The notes below the pieces were generated by a model. The model was not told the origin of the DNA. It searched no databases and saw nothing but the letters and a program-made list of their open reading frames with translations. Below, piece after piece: positions 52,144 to 60,746 of a stretch of DNA of 64,000 nucleotides. Source of the stretch: Acidobacteriota bacterium (GTDB lineage: Bacteria > Acidobacteriota > Terriglobia > Terriglobales > Acidobacteriaceae); NCBI GenBank assembly GCA_003010405.1, contig PJLO01000004.1:49128-113127 (forward strand). The letters are read 5' to 3'. Positions within the stretch are counted from its first letter, which is position 1, and each line of letters starts with the position of its first letter. Made by a program: the position numbers and the translations under genes.

Positions 52144-52183
52144 CCCACGTTAGCCAAAAGATGGCTAACATGGGGCACCCGCC
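52144..52183. repeat. 40-bp hairpin direct repeat, copy 2
   Basis: CCCAC with stem GTTAGCCA (52149-52156) and TGGCTAAC (52162-52169), then ATGGGG and CACCCGCC. It matches copy 1 except for one loop base (G for A). It lies 43 bp after the DUF3037 stop. Confidence 0.85.
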
Positions 52184-52226
52184 CGTACCAAGAGCAGGTG
52201 TGTGGAAGTAATTTGAAGAGTTTCAG

Positions 52227-52254
52227 AAGGCGCCTTTCGGCGCCTTTTTATTTT
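52227..52254 (+). terminator. Strong intrinsic terminator before portal
   Basis: AAGGCGCC (52227-52234) pairs with GGCGCCTT (52239-52246) around TTTC, followed by TTTATTTT. It is about 30 bp before the portal start. Confidence 0.85.
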
Positions 52255-52283
52255 GCGCAGGGGACACCGGCGCGGGAGAGCAA

Positions 52284-53513
52284 ATGAAGATAGCGGAGAA
52301 GATCTGGAAACCGGTGCGGCAGGCTGGACTGCGGGTGCTGGGGGGCGTTGAGGCCTCCGCACCGAAGCGCAAAACTGCGCCGCTGCCGTCGATTTTTCAG
52401 ACATTTGGAACAAGGACAGAGCTGCTGCCGAAGAAAACGCCAGAGGCGCTGCGCCGCTTTGCCGAGACGCCAATCGCGCGCAAGGCAATCAACACGATCA
52501 AGGACCGGGTGGCGGGAATGAACTGGCGCATTCAGCCACGGCGCGGGCGAGTGCTGGACGAGGAGATGCAACATCGCATCCAGATGCTGACGGAGACAAT
52601 GGAGCAACCGAATCCAGATGACTCGTTCCGTTCGTTTGCCGAGCAGGTTTTGGAAGACATTATCGTTGGCGGATATGGCGCGGTGGAGCTACGGTTGACC
52701 GGCGATGAGAGAAGACCGCTAGCACTCTATCCGGTGGATGGAGCGACGATCCAGATGCGAGCGGACTGGGACGGTAAGCCGGATTCTCCGCGCTACGTAC
52801 AGGTGACCTCGATGATCGGCTCGGCGCAAAAAATCGAGCTCGACGATAACGAACTGTCCTATATCAGATTGAACGCGCGCACTTACACGCCGTTCGGATT
52901 GGGCCGGCTGGAGGTTGCGTTCGAAACGATTCACGAGTTTCTGGGAGCGCACCGCTTTGCGGCCAAGCTGGCGAGCAACTCGGTGGTGCAGTATGCGCTA
53001 TGGATGCAGGAACTGGACCCGGCACAGCACGAGCGGTTGATCCGCTGGTGGCAGGACGAGATCGAAGGGACGGGGCGGGTTCCGATTCTTACGGCGGAAA
53101 AAAAGCCAGAGGTGTTGCGCTTTGGGGTGGGTACGGACGCGGATTTGCGATTGGCATGGCAGGAATTTCTGATTCGAATTATTGCCAGCGCATTCGATAT
53201 ACCGCCGCTTTTCCTGGGAATGGAGATGGACGTGAATCGCTCGACCGCGCAGGAACTGGCGAGTTCAGCGTTTCGTACCGCGATCGTCCCGACGGCGAGA
53301 CTGCTAGCGGAGCACATTACGCGAGACGCAATTGCCAAGCGGTTGGGCTGGAACGACGTGGAGTTTGTGTTTACGGATCTGGATGCACCAGATCCCTTGG
53401 AACAGGCTCAGATTGACCAGATTCTGTTGAGCAGCGGAGTGCTGACGGTGAAAGAGGCTCGCGCGGCGAGGGGTTGGCAGGAACTGGAGAAGATGGGGGC
53501 AGAGGCGGAATGA
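52284..53513 (+). CDS. Phage portal protein
   Basis: The 409-aa protein starts with a basic segment and has portal-like features: a helical stem, a C-terminal segment with AQELASSAFRTAIVPTARL, and FVFTDLDAPDPLEQAQID near the end. It forms the dodecameric ring at the prohead vertex and binds the terminase. It is followed by an overlapping prohead protease. The subfamily (HK97/SPP1-like) is not resolved. Confidence 0.82.
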   Translation: MKIAEKIWKPVRQAGLRVLGGVEASAPKRKTAPLPSIFQTFGTRTELLPKKTPEALRRFAETPIARKAINTIKDRVAGMNWRIQPRRGRVLDEEMQHRIQMLTETMEQPNPDDSFRSFAEQVLEDIIVGGYGAVELRLTGDERRPLALYPVDGATIQMRADWDGKPDSPRYVQVTSMIGSAQKIELDDNELSYIRLNARTYTPFGLGRLEVAFETIHEFLGAHRFAAKLASNSVVQYALWMQELDPAQHERLIRWWQDEIEGTGRVPILTAEKKPEVLRFGVGTDADLRLAWQEFLIRIIASAFDIPPLFLGMEMDVNRSTAQELASSAFRTAIVPTARLLAEHITRDAIAKRLGWNDVEFVFTDLDAPDPLEQAQIDQILLSSGVLTVKEARAARGWQELEKMGAEAE

Positions 53514-54028
53514 GAATGCAGTTGGAAGCAATGGCTTTGGCGATGCCGCGTGTGGATGGACACCCAAACCGGCGGGAATTCCGCGGAGTGCTGACGGTGG
53601 CAGATGTGCCGTCGGACCGGGCCCCGAGCGGAGCGCGTGGGCACAGGGTGATGCTGACATCGCAGGCGACGAAGCAGGCTTTACCGTCGCTTCTGGGGAT
53701 GGGAGTGGACTATGCCCCGGAGTTGGACCGGCACGATGCGCGCAGAAAAGTAGGGATCATTACCTCGGCGGATCTGCGGCCTACGGCGGGCGCGGCGCAG
53801 AGAGTGGATGTGCGTGGGTATCTGTTTGCACGAGACTTTCCGGATGTGGTGGATGAGATGGCGCGGCGCAAGGGGCAGCTTGGCATGAGCTACGAGATTG
53901 CGGACGTTCGCGTTGTAGACGCGGAAGCTCCGATATGGGTGGCAACCGATTTCACCTTTACGGGAGCGGCGGTGTTGCTGCGGGAGAAGGCCGCATACCA
54001 GGACACTCACCTAGAGTTGGCAGATTAA
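53510..54028 (+). CDS. Prohead protease
   Basis: The ATG overlaps the portal stop as ATGA. The 172-aa protein has beta-rich segments (REFRGVLTVADVPSD) and a C-terminal GMSYEIADVRV..VATDFTFTGAAVLLREKAAY pattern that resembles HK97-type prohead proteases. It would cleave scaffold and capsid N-termini. The catalytic residues are not clearly readable, so the assignment rests on position and the GMSYE region. Confidence 0.7.
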   Translation: MRMQLEAMALAMPRVDGHPNRREFRGVLTVADVPSDRAPSGARGHRVMLTSQATKQALPSLLGMGVDYAPELDRHDARRKVGIITSADLRPTAGAAQRVDVRGYLFARDFPDVVDEMARRKGQLGMSYEIADVRVVDAEAPIWVATDFTFTGAAVLLREKAAYQDTHLELAD

Positions 54029-54043
54029 GGGAGTTCGGCTTCT

Positions 54044-54078
54044 CCCACTCAAGCCAAAAGAGGCTTGAATGGGCCACC
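54044..54078. repeat. Hairpin repeat, copy 3, with compensated stem
   Basis: CCCAC with stem TCAAGCC (54049-54055) and GGCTTGA (54062-54068), then ATGGGC and CACC. Relative to copies 1 and 2 the left arm GTTAGCC became TCAAGCC and the right arm GGCTAAC became GGCTTGA, so pairing is kept. Confidence 0.75.
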
Positions 54079-54121
54079 GACGAAATGGCGCAGAAATTTT
54101 TAAAAAGCACATAACGATGTG

Positions 54122-54148
54122 GCCGGCATAAAGCCGGCTTTTCTATTT
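54122..54148 (+). terminator. Intrinsic-terminator-like hairpin before the scaffold gene
   Basis: GCCGGC (54122-54127) pairs with GCCGGC (54133-54138) around ATAAA, followed by TTTTCTATTT. It is about 10 bp before the scaffold start. Confidence 0.75.
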
Positions 54149-54157
54149 GGAGAGCAA

Positions 54158-54589
54158 ATGAACGAAGAAAACAGTGTAGCTCAGAGTAATCCGATGGAGG
54201 AGTGTGCGGCGCGGTTGAGCAGTGCCGCACAAGCCCTGGAATGCGTAATTGGAAAACTGGAGGCGCAGTACGCAGCGCTGAATCAGAAGATCGATCGCAT
54301 TATAGCGACGGTTGAGAAGTTCACAGCTGAAGAGAGCAGAGAAGCCGCGGTTTCGGCCAGCGCACAGGCAGAACAGGTGTCGAAGCTGGAAAAGGAAAAT
54401 CGCGAACTTAGGCAACGCGTGGGGCGCAAGACGCTGGTCCCGGTGGTGAGCTCGCTTCTGGCAAAAAGCGGCGTAGGCGAGGGCGTGCAGGTGGAAGCGG
54501 GCACGCTGGACAAGGCCTTAGGAGCTCTGACAGTGGAGCAGCGTATCGCTGTGAAAGCCGAATTGGCGCGAGCGGGAATGATCGCCTAG
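54158..54589 (+). CDS. Coiled-coil scaffold-like protein
   Basis: The 143-aa protein from the ATG at 54158 (GGAGAG upstream) is mostly helical with a strong coiled coil (about 30-100: LEAQYAALNQKIDRIIATV, then KLEKENRELRQRV). It is placed between the protease and the capsid, where scaffold genes usually lie. Family identity is not proven. Confidence 0.65.
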   Translation: MNEENSVAQSNPMEECAARLSSAAQALECVIGKLEAQYAALNQKIDRIIATVEKFTAEESREAAVSASAQAEQVSKLEKENRELRQRVGRKTLVPVVSSLLAKSGVGEGVQVEAGTLDKALGALTVEQRIAVKAELARAGMIA

Positions 54590-54765
54590 GGGCGAGAACA
54601 ACTGTTACACGCTGGCCGGAGGGTGGTCACCGCGGGTATCCTCAAGCCTTTTCCTGCTTGAGGCACGGCCACTTGACGCGCGACGAACTTGAACTACCGG
54701 GCACAACAGGTGCGACGGAATAACAGAGCCGGACAAATGGGTTCGGCAGAGAAGGAAAACAGAGA

Positions 54766-55737
54766 ATGAATACGCAATTTGTTGATTTGAACGCCGCAGC
54801 AGACTTCATGGCACCGGGTGCAGTGGAAATCGACCGTTATCAGAGTGAGATTTTTGACATCGTACGGCGCCGCGGCGCTTTCGGTCAGCGCATAAAGAAT
54901 GTTCCGGCGACCGGGCATCCCTCGCGTTTCTTTGAGCAGACCGCAATTGCTTCGCCAACGGCTGCGAACGGTTTCGTCGATCCACGCAACATCGTGGCAA
55001 CGTTAAATTCGCCGAGCCGGGTTGAGCGTTCGGTGCCGCTTAAGGCACTGGTGTCACAGATCAATTACAACTTATTCGATATTGAGGTTGGTCAGCAGCA
55101 GCAACAGTTTGCCTTTTTGCAGGCGAAGGATTTGGCAGACGCTGTTGAGGGCGTAATGCGTACTCATGACGTTGCGCTGTGGAACGGCAACGACACTTCG
55201 TTGAGCGCTCCGACGACTCTGCAGTATTACGGTGCGGCGCAGCAGATTACCGATGGCGGTAATGTCGCAACGGTGGCTACAACTGAAAGCATCGTGGACG
55301 GGCTGAAGTCGCAGGTTGCGGCAATGGTTTCGAACTCGAGCTTCGAAGTTCGTCCGACTGCGATCTATGCCAATCCGGTTTTGCTGGATCTGATTGATCG
55401 CGAGATGAAGCAGGAGTTCAATGTTGTTCTTTCAACCACGCAGGTGGCAGGCGGGCTTACGGTAAAGACCCTTTCCACACAGGCGGGCGAGTTGCCGCTG
55501 ATTCCTGAATGGTCGCTGCCTTACACGGGCACTCCGGGGAGCGGTTCGGCGGTTCTTCCCGCGTATATCGTGACCGAAAACCTGATCGAGTATCACTGGC
55601 TGACCGATGCTAATCCGCGCGTGTTCCAGCTCGGATTGACAGGTTCGCTGGCTCGCCAGTTGGTGGTTGTGAAGTTCGGCGGCGTGGTGGTCAAAGGCGC
55701 CGGATATGCTCACGCCAAAGTAACCGTCAATCGATAG
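54766..55737 (+). CDS. Major capsid protein
   Basis: The 323-aa protein follows the protease and scaffold-like genes and precedes connector genes, and it has the size of a major capsid protein. It has long helices (QAKDLADAVEGVMRTHDVALW) and a C-terminal beta-rich region (RQLVVVKFGGVVVKGAGYAH). I could not place it in a named capsid family. The order of genes is the main support. Confidence 0.75.
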   Translation: MNTQFVDLNAAADFMAPGAVEIDRYQSEIFDIVRRRGAFGQRIKNVPATGHPSRFFEQTAIASPTAANGFVDPRNIVATLNSPSRVERSVPLKALVSQINYNLFDIEVGQQQQQFAFLQAKDLADAVEGVMRTHDVALWNGNDTSLSAPTTLQYYGAAQQITDGGNVATVATTESIVDGLKSQVAAMVSNSSFEVRPTAIYANPVLLDLIDREMKQEFNVVLSTTQVAGGLTVKTLSTQAGELPLIPEWSLPYTGTPGSGSAVLPAYIVTENLIEYHWLTDANPRVFQLGLTGSLARQLVVVKFGGVVVKGAGYAHAKVTVNR

Positions 55738-55856
55738 AGCGCCTCTGCAAGAAGCCGTTGCGAGAGGGAGGCTGCTTCCCAGGTTATCGCCGAAAGGAAG
55801 AGCGAGGCGCGAACTTGGGGAACCCGGTATTTCTTTAGCCCGCACAATGCAGTGCA

Positions 55857-55880
55857 CGGGGAGGGCAAAAGGCCTCCCCG
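55857..55880 (+). repeat. Hairpin before the connector gene
   Basis: CGGGGAGG (55857-55864) pairs with CCTCCCCG (55873-55880) around GCAAAAGG. It lacks a T-run but lies about 20 bp before the connector start, like the other hairpins upstream of virion genes. Confidence 0.55.
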
Positions 55881-55901
55881 AATTGTGAGAAAAGAGTGGA
55901 G

Positions 55902-56528
55902 ATGGGATATCTGTCAGCGGATGAATACACGCTGTTCGGGCTGGAGGAGACGACTCCGGACAGCCTGGTGAATGCGGCGTCGGACTTGATTGATGCGCAC
56001 TGCCGAAGAAATGGTTTTGGCATTGCGCAATACACAGAAAGATTTCGGGTAGGACCGTCGCGGATGGTGCGGCTCTCCTATCTTCCCCTGGCTTCTGCAG
56101 ATGGTGTGTCGTCGCCGATTGTGCAGGCGCGGGGTCGGTACTCGCGAAAAGACCAGTACTCGGGGTATGTGACGGAGCTGGCGGCTGAGGTTGCGCAGGT
56201 CTTTGCGACGCCGAGCACGTGGGTCAGCGTGTCACCGAGTTTGCTGGATCTGGACGCTTTGAGCGGCGAAGTGATTGTGGGTGGTGGAGTACTGTCTCCG
56301 TCGCTGGGCGATCTGGAAGTGACTTATACGGCCGGATACACCAGCGTGCCGCGGGCAGTGAAGCAGGCCTGCGCGAAGCTGGTGCAGAATGCGCTGGCAA
56401 CTCCGGCTCTAAATGTGACGAAGCAGAGAATTGACCGCATGTATCTTGAATATTTTTCAGATTCGCTCGTGGATGCCGATGTGAAGCGATTGCTGGCTCC
56501 CTATGTCGCGCAGAGGCTTGCATCGTGA
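55902..56528 (+). CDS. Head-tail connector-like protein
   Basis: The 208-aa protein starts at ATG 55902 with AGAGTGGAG upstream. It starts YLSADEYTLFGLEETTPDSL and ends with a helix RIDRMYLEYFSDSLVDADV. The position directly after the capsid gene and the size suit an adaptor that joins the portal to the tail. Its stop overlaps the next GTG (GTGA). Confidence 0.6.
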   Translation: MGYLSADEYTLFGLEETTPDSLVNAASDLIDAHCRRNGFGIAQYTERFRVGPSRMVRLSYLPLASADGVSSPIVQARGRYSRKDQYSGYVTELAAEVAQVFATPSTWVSVSPSLLDLDALSGEVIVGGGVLSPSLGDLEVTYTAGYTSVPRAVKQACAKLVQNALATPALNVTKQRIDRMYLEYFSDSLVDADVKRLLAPYVAQRLAS

Positions 56529-56905
56529 GAACCGCGGCAGCGGGATTGGAGCGGGCGGCGATTGCAATGCTGCGCTCGTTGGGTGCGGGTAGGGCATTTC
56601 TGCTGATGCCGCAGCCTGCTGCGGCTACGGGACAGACCGGGCTTGGAATGGCTCCTCCTCAGGTGAACGAATTGGAGGTGGAGCCAGTGCTGTTGCAATC
56701 AGTCGTGAGCGGGAAAACGCTGCTTGCGCTGGCAACCCGCAACACGGTGCGAAGAGCGATTGGCACTGGCGAGGAAATCGATCCAAAGGAAACTCTGGAA
56801 AGATCGATGTTGCGAGCAGGTGAGGCGCAGTACCGCATTGTGGCTGTGACAGTGAAGAGGTTCGGGGGCGCAGAGCTGTTGTACGAACTGGAAATCGAGG
56901 CATAG
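56525..56905 (+). CDS. Head-closure/tail-connector-like protein
   Basis: The 126-aa protein starts at a GTG overlapping the previous stop. It is Ala/Leu-rich at the N-terminus, then beta-rich (YRIVAVTVKRFGGAELLYE). It suits a head-completion protein by position; no family is recognised. Confidence 0.55.
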   Translation: MRTAAAGLERAAIAMLRSLGAGRAFLLMPQPAAATGQTGLGMAPPQVNELEVEPVLLQSVVSGKTLLALATRNTVRRAIGTGEEIDPKETLERSMLRAGEAQYRIVAVTVKRFGGAELLYELEIEA

Positions 56906-57388
56906 ATGCAAGCGGCTAAAGATACGTTTCTTAAAACACTGGCGCAAAGGCTTGCAGTGGTGAATCCAGCACGGACGATAACAATGGATGGCGTGACGCG
57001 TCCGGCGGTCGCCACAGTGGAGAACGAGGTTCAGCTGCCGGTTCAGGATGAACTGGAGGCCTTTTTGTTGAGCTGGGAAGGCGCGGGCAGAGCAATCCCG
57101 GAGGCTTCGCTTATGTACCTGGATTGCAAGATCAGTTATGGCAGCCAGGGTTCAGATGCAATGCTGCGCAGGGATCGCGGCCGCATTCTGACCGCCATGG
57201 ACGGCGAACTGATGCAGATTTGCCATCCGCGCTGTGCGGCCAAATGCGATTACACGGAGACTTTACCAACAGCGCTGGGCACGAATGTTTTCTGGACATT
57301 GCCGGTGATGGAAGCTCCGAGTGAGAGCGAGGGAGTGCTGCTGCGAACGGCAACCATGAGACTATTTTATTTTCCGGAGGGCGTGTAG
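56906..57388 (+). CDS. Tail-completion-like protein
   Basis: The 160-aa protein begins directly after the previous stop. Its beta-rich pattern (EVQLPVQDELEAFLLSWEG, DAMLRRDRGRILTAMDGELM) and position between connector and tail-tube-like genes suit a tail terminator. No family is recognised. Confidence 0.55.
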   Translation: MQAAKDTFLKTLAQRLAVVNPARTITMDGVTRPAVATVENEVQLPVQDELEAFLLSWEGAGRAIPEASLMYLDCKISYGSQGSDAMLRRDRGRILTAMDGELMQICHPRCAAKCDYTETLPTALGTNVFWTLPVMEAPSESEGVLLRTATMRLFYFPEGV

Positions 57389-58339
57389 ATGGAACGAGCT
57401 GGAATGCAGGAGTATTTCGGGCAAGTGCGCGCATTCTTTGCTCCCGTGAATCGCACGACGGAGACGGGCATGGTGTTCGATCCGGCGGCTGCTTTCGACC
57501 TGAACAATCCGCCCGCGCCATGGGTCAGTTTAGGACTTGTGCGCAACTTTAAACGCATTGCGAAGTCCACCGTCGAGGCAGTAAGGACTGGACCGGCGGG
57601 AATTGCTCAAGTGCAGTTCCGTAAACTGGTGGATGCGCGAGTGAGCCTGGATTTTTGCGAGTGGGGCAAGTTGCAGATGGCGGTGGCGGCAAGCTCTCAA
57701 CATATGAACGTGTTGGAGAGCGACGGCACGCAGCCAAGGGCTTCGGGTGGAACTGCAAAGTCCGGGCAGCCGGTTCTGGCCGGTTCCTCGGCGACCCAGA
57801 TACTGATGGATCCTTCGGCGTTAGGCAACTACTCGGTCGGTGAATTGGTGGTGGTGGATGTAGATTATGCTGCCGGTATTACGAATCTGGGTACGGGAAT
57901 CACCGGAGGCGTGACAGAGTCGAGTGCGCAGCTCGATTGCGATGCAGTACGCCGCGTGAGCTACAACGTCGGGTGCGTAGCAGCAGTCACGGCGAACGGG
58001 CTGCAACTTGATGCTCCGCTGTTAGGAGGCGCTCCTGCGAACGGCGCTCGTGTGCAAAAGGTGGTCGCATTCGTGGACCGCGAGGGCGCGAGTTTCTTTC
58101 AGGAATGGTCGGCGCTGTTTGCGTTGGAAGAAGTAAGCGGTGGACGAGTGTACTTTCATTATCCGCGCTTGCAGGCAGCAGCTCCGGCAGAAGAGACAGT
58201 GGCGACGCTGGCGAACGGTTTGAACACGACGATGTTGCACGCGGAGTTTGCCGCAATGGCCGCTAAAGATGCGAACGATGGAGAGAGCGTGGTGAGCTAC
58301 CGGTCTTACGTTCCGGCCTCGAAAACTCCGGCGTATTGA
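57389..58339 (+). CDS. Tail-tube-like protein
   Basis: The 316-aa protein follows directly. It has beta-rich segments and an insertion with Gly/Ser-rich sequence (VTESSAQLDCDAVRRVSYN). Its size and place, before a large baseplate-like protein, suit a tail-tube protein. There is no tape-measure-like long helical ORF anywhere near it. Confidence 0.5.
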   Translation: MERAGMQEYFGQVRAFFAPVNRTTETGMVFDPAAAFDLNNPPAPWVSLGLVRNFKRIAKSTVEAVRTGPAGIAQVQFRKLVDARVSLDFCEWGKLQMAVAASSQHMNVLESDGTQPRASGGTAKSGQPVLAGSSATQILMDPSALGNYSVGELVVVDVDYAAGITNLGTGITGGVTESSAQLDCDAVRRVSYNVGCVAAVTANGLQLDAPLLGGAPANGARVQKVVAFVDREGASFFQEWSALFALEEVSGGRVYFHYPRLQAAAPAEETVATLANGLNTTMLHAEFAAMAAKDANDGESVVSYRSYVPASKTPAY

Positions 58340-58383
58340 AATGAGCAGATAGAAAGCCAGTCGATATCCGTTCGAAATTGATT

Positions 58384-58410
58384 AAGGGGCAGAGGACCTG
58401 CCCCTTTCGC
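58384..58410 (+). terminator. Intrinsic-terminator-like hairpin before the large tail gene
   Basis: AAGGGGCAG (58384-58392) pairs with CTGCCCCTT (58398-58406) around AGGAC, followed by TCGCTTTGATT. It is about 45 bp before the true start of the next gene. Confidence 0.7.
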
Positions 58411-58452
58411 TTTGATTGCGACTCCGCAACTGGAGTAAGGGTGAAAGGCGAG

Positions 58453-60744
58453 ATGAAACTTACGATTGACAACCTTGATGGTTTGGGAGAGACGGATTAC
58501 ACCGAGTTGCTCGATGCTGAGGCACCGCCGAAAATTGTGCGGAAGTTGAATCAGGCTCCAGCACTAACGGCGCGACTTGCGTGCAAGGGCGCGGTTGTGG
58601 CTGCTACGGCAGGCAGCAAGGTGCGTCTTTACCGCGACTCTGGCGAGCTATGGTTCAGCGGATATTTGGAAGATGCGCCGCAGCGAGAGTTTGCGGGCGT
58701 TTCGATGGGAACTCCGGTCTTCCGAATAACGCTGCATGTGAGGGGAGAGATGCTTTCTCTGGATCGCGGAGTATTGAGTGAGCGTGCGGCACTGGGTGGA
58801 CGGACTGTAGGAGAAGCAATCTCGGTGCTGACTGCGGAGGCAAACGCGGCCTTTAATTTGTCCGGAGTGCAGGATGTTGCCGAGGCGGGAACTTATACGG
58901 TGGAGACCGGCGAACTCTGGAGCGAAGCTGCTGGGCAGATTGCCAACTGCGCTCGTGCCGTACTCAGTGTTCAGAACCGCGCGCTGACTTTGGCTCCAGT
59001 GGGCTCGGTGTCGCGGACGCTCAGCGATAGCGATCCTGGCTTTGAGGCTGAGTCGCTGAGACTCAGTGCAGCCGGACCCGTGGCGAATGACGTGACTGTG
59101 ATCGGAGGTACGGAACCATCCCTGTATGTACGCGATTGCTTCACTGCGACTGGCAAAAAGGAAGGTTTCGCGTTCTCGCGCTTGCCATTCAAGGTGAAGA
59201 CGGCGGTTCAGGTGAAGGACGACTTCAGCGGGTCGGTGTTGGATGCAACGAAGTGGGTGAGCGACTTTCCATCGCCGCTCACATTCACGCAGAGCGGCGT
59301 GGCTTGCGCGGGTCCGATTGCCTTGCGCTATCGCGACAGGTTGGAAATTGGCGGGCTGATCATTCTGGAACAAACCGGTATTAACTACGTTAGTGGCCAG
59401 GGGGTGGTGGGCGGTCTGTTCAGCGGCGGCTTTGCGCTCAATTACTGCATTGCCGGTGTGCTGGTAAATGGTGGTCAGGTGCAGACCATCGTTAACGGAG
59501 TGGTGAACGCTCCGGTGAAGGAGATGTCGTCAAGTAAGCGTTACGAGTTCCGGACGATGATTTTTCATCCTGAGCCAATCCGCGCTGGACAGGCGTACTC
59601 GAGCAGTGTGTGCAACGGAAGCAGTGCGCGAAGCTCGCAGGTCTGGTTCGGAACGACTCACGTGGTACTGACGATGCGCGAAATCGACCCGGCGGATGCT
59701 TCGACGACGAGCGCGCCGCAGGTTGTGCTCTATGACGGAACACTGCTGAACGTGCCAGCGTATGCAGACTACCTGCCCCTGTGGGGACTGAACTTGAGTT
59801 GCACGCTGGGCCATGCCAGTGCCACCAACCAGGGTGCAGTATGGGTGCAATCGGCTGCACCAGGTCAGCCGATGCGCACCAGGCTGATCGGAGATGTGAC
59901 GGCAGGGGCAGAGTGTTATCTGACATCGACTCCGGAACTGCACTTCACCTCAACAGCAGAACCGGTGGCGAGTGAGCAGATCGAAATCTTTTATCGCGCC
60001 CGCGGACTGGCCTGTGGGAGAGTCGTTGATTCACAGAGTGTGCAGGCGTTGAAGAACAGCGAAGACAGCGGGATACGTACAGTGGTGATGCGTGTCAATG
60101 CACCGGCACCGCGCACATCACTTGACTGCGAACAAGCTGCACGAGCTCTGCTCGATGATCTGACACAGAAGAGGTATGCCGGCGAATATCAGTGCTGGTT
60201 GGGATCACTTCCGCAAGGCGCAACGGATGTGCAACCGGGGGAGCAATGGAGCATCTCCGCATCTTCGTGGGGCTTGAGTTGCGCGGTGATCGTGCAGGAA
60301 GTGGAGATCGATTTCCAGGATCTTTCGGGCAAATACGCGCGATTCAAGTTGCGCGTCGCCAATGAGGCCGCTCATCCGTTCACTATCGACTTCGACCGAG
60401 CGAAACACAATGCTCTTGTTTCAGTTGTGTACAGCGATCATCAGGAGGATGTGTCAATGCGCCCGGCAGGCCTGCCCGATGCACGCATTGCCGTCTGGGG
60501 CACAACAAGCCTTACCGTGGACGCCGGTGTTGATCCCGTCCCGGGCGGAGGGTTTGAAGTGCGCGTAGAAGGCGATTGGGGATGGGGAATGGCAGTGGAT
60601 CGAAACCTGGTTGGCCGCTATACGAGCCGGAGCTTTACATTGCCGCGGACAACGACAACCCAGGAGTTTTATCTCAGGCAGTTTGATGGAAGCAATCCGG
60701 CAAAGTACTCGCCCTACTCAACTGTATTGCATGTGGAAGTGTAG
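58453..60744 (+). CDS. Large tail/baseplate-like protein
   Basis: The 763-aa protein starts at the ATG at 58453 (AAAGGCGAG upstream); the frame is open from 58378 through the hairpin. The N-terminal part has VRLYRDSGELWFSGYLEDAP, like tail-hub proteins. A middle region has Thr/Ser/Gly-rich segments (FTQSGVACAGPIALRYRDR). The C-terminal part ends with a beta-rich, Ig-like segment (TQEFYLRQFDGSNPAKYSPY). It is the largest virion-type gene besides the spike and may form the baseplate or host-contact device. Confidence 0.65.
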   Translation: MKLTIDNLDGLGETDYTELLDAEAPPKIVRKLNQAPALTARLACKGAVVAATAGSKVRLYRDSGELWFSGYLEDAPQREFAGVSMGTPVFRITLHVRGEMLSLDRGVLSERAALGGRTVGEAISVLTAEANAAFNLSGVQDVAEAGTYTVETGELWSEAAGQIANCARAVLSVQNRALTLAPVGSVSRTLSDSDPGFEAESLRLSAAGPVANDVTVIGGTEPSLYVRDCFTATGKKEGFAFSRLPFKVKTAVQVKDDFSGSVLDATKWVSDFPSPLTFTQSGVACAGPIALRYRDRLEIGGLIILEQTGINYVSGQGVVGGLFSGGFALNYCIAGVLVNGGQVQTIVNGVVNAPVKEMSSSKRYEFRTMIFHPEPIRAGQAYSSSVCNGSSARSSQVWFGTTHVVLTMREIDPADASTTSAPQVVLYDGTLLNVPAYADYLPLWGLNLSCTLGHASATNQGAVWVQSAAPGQPMRTRLIGDVTAGAECYLTSTPELHFTSTAEPVASEQIEIFYRARGLACGRVVDSQSVQALKNSEDSGIRTVVMRVNAPAPRTSLDCEQAARALLDDLTQKRYAGEYQCWLGSLPQGATDVQPGEQWSISASSWGLSCAVIVQEVEIDFQDLSGKYARFKLRVANEAAHPFTIDFDRAKHNALVSVVYSDHQEDVSMRPAGLPDARIAVWGTTSLTVDAGVDPVPGGGFEVRVEGDWGWGMAVDRNLVGRYTSRSFTLPRTTTTQEFYLRQFDGSNPAKYSPYSTVLHVEV

Positions 60745-60746
60745 CC

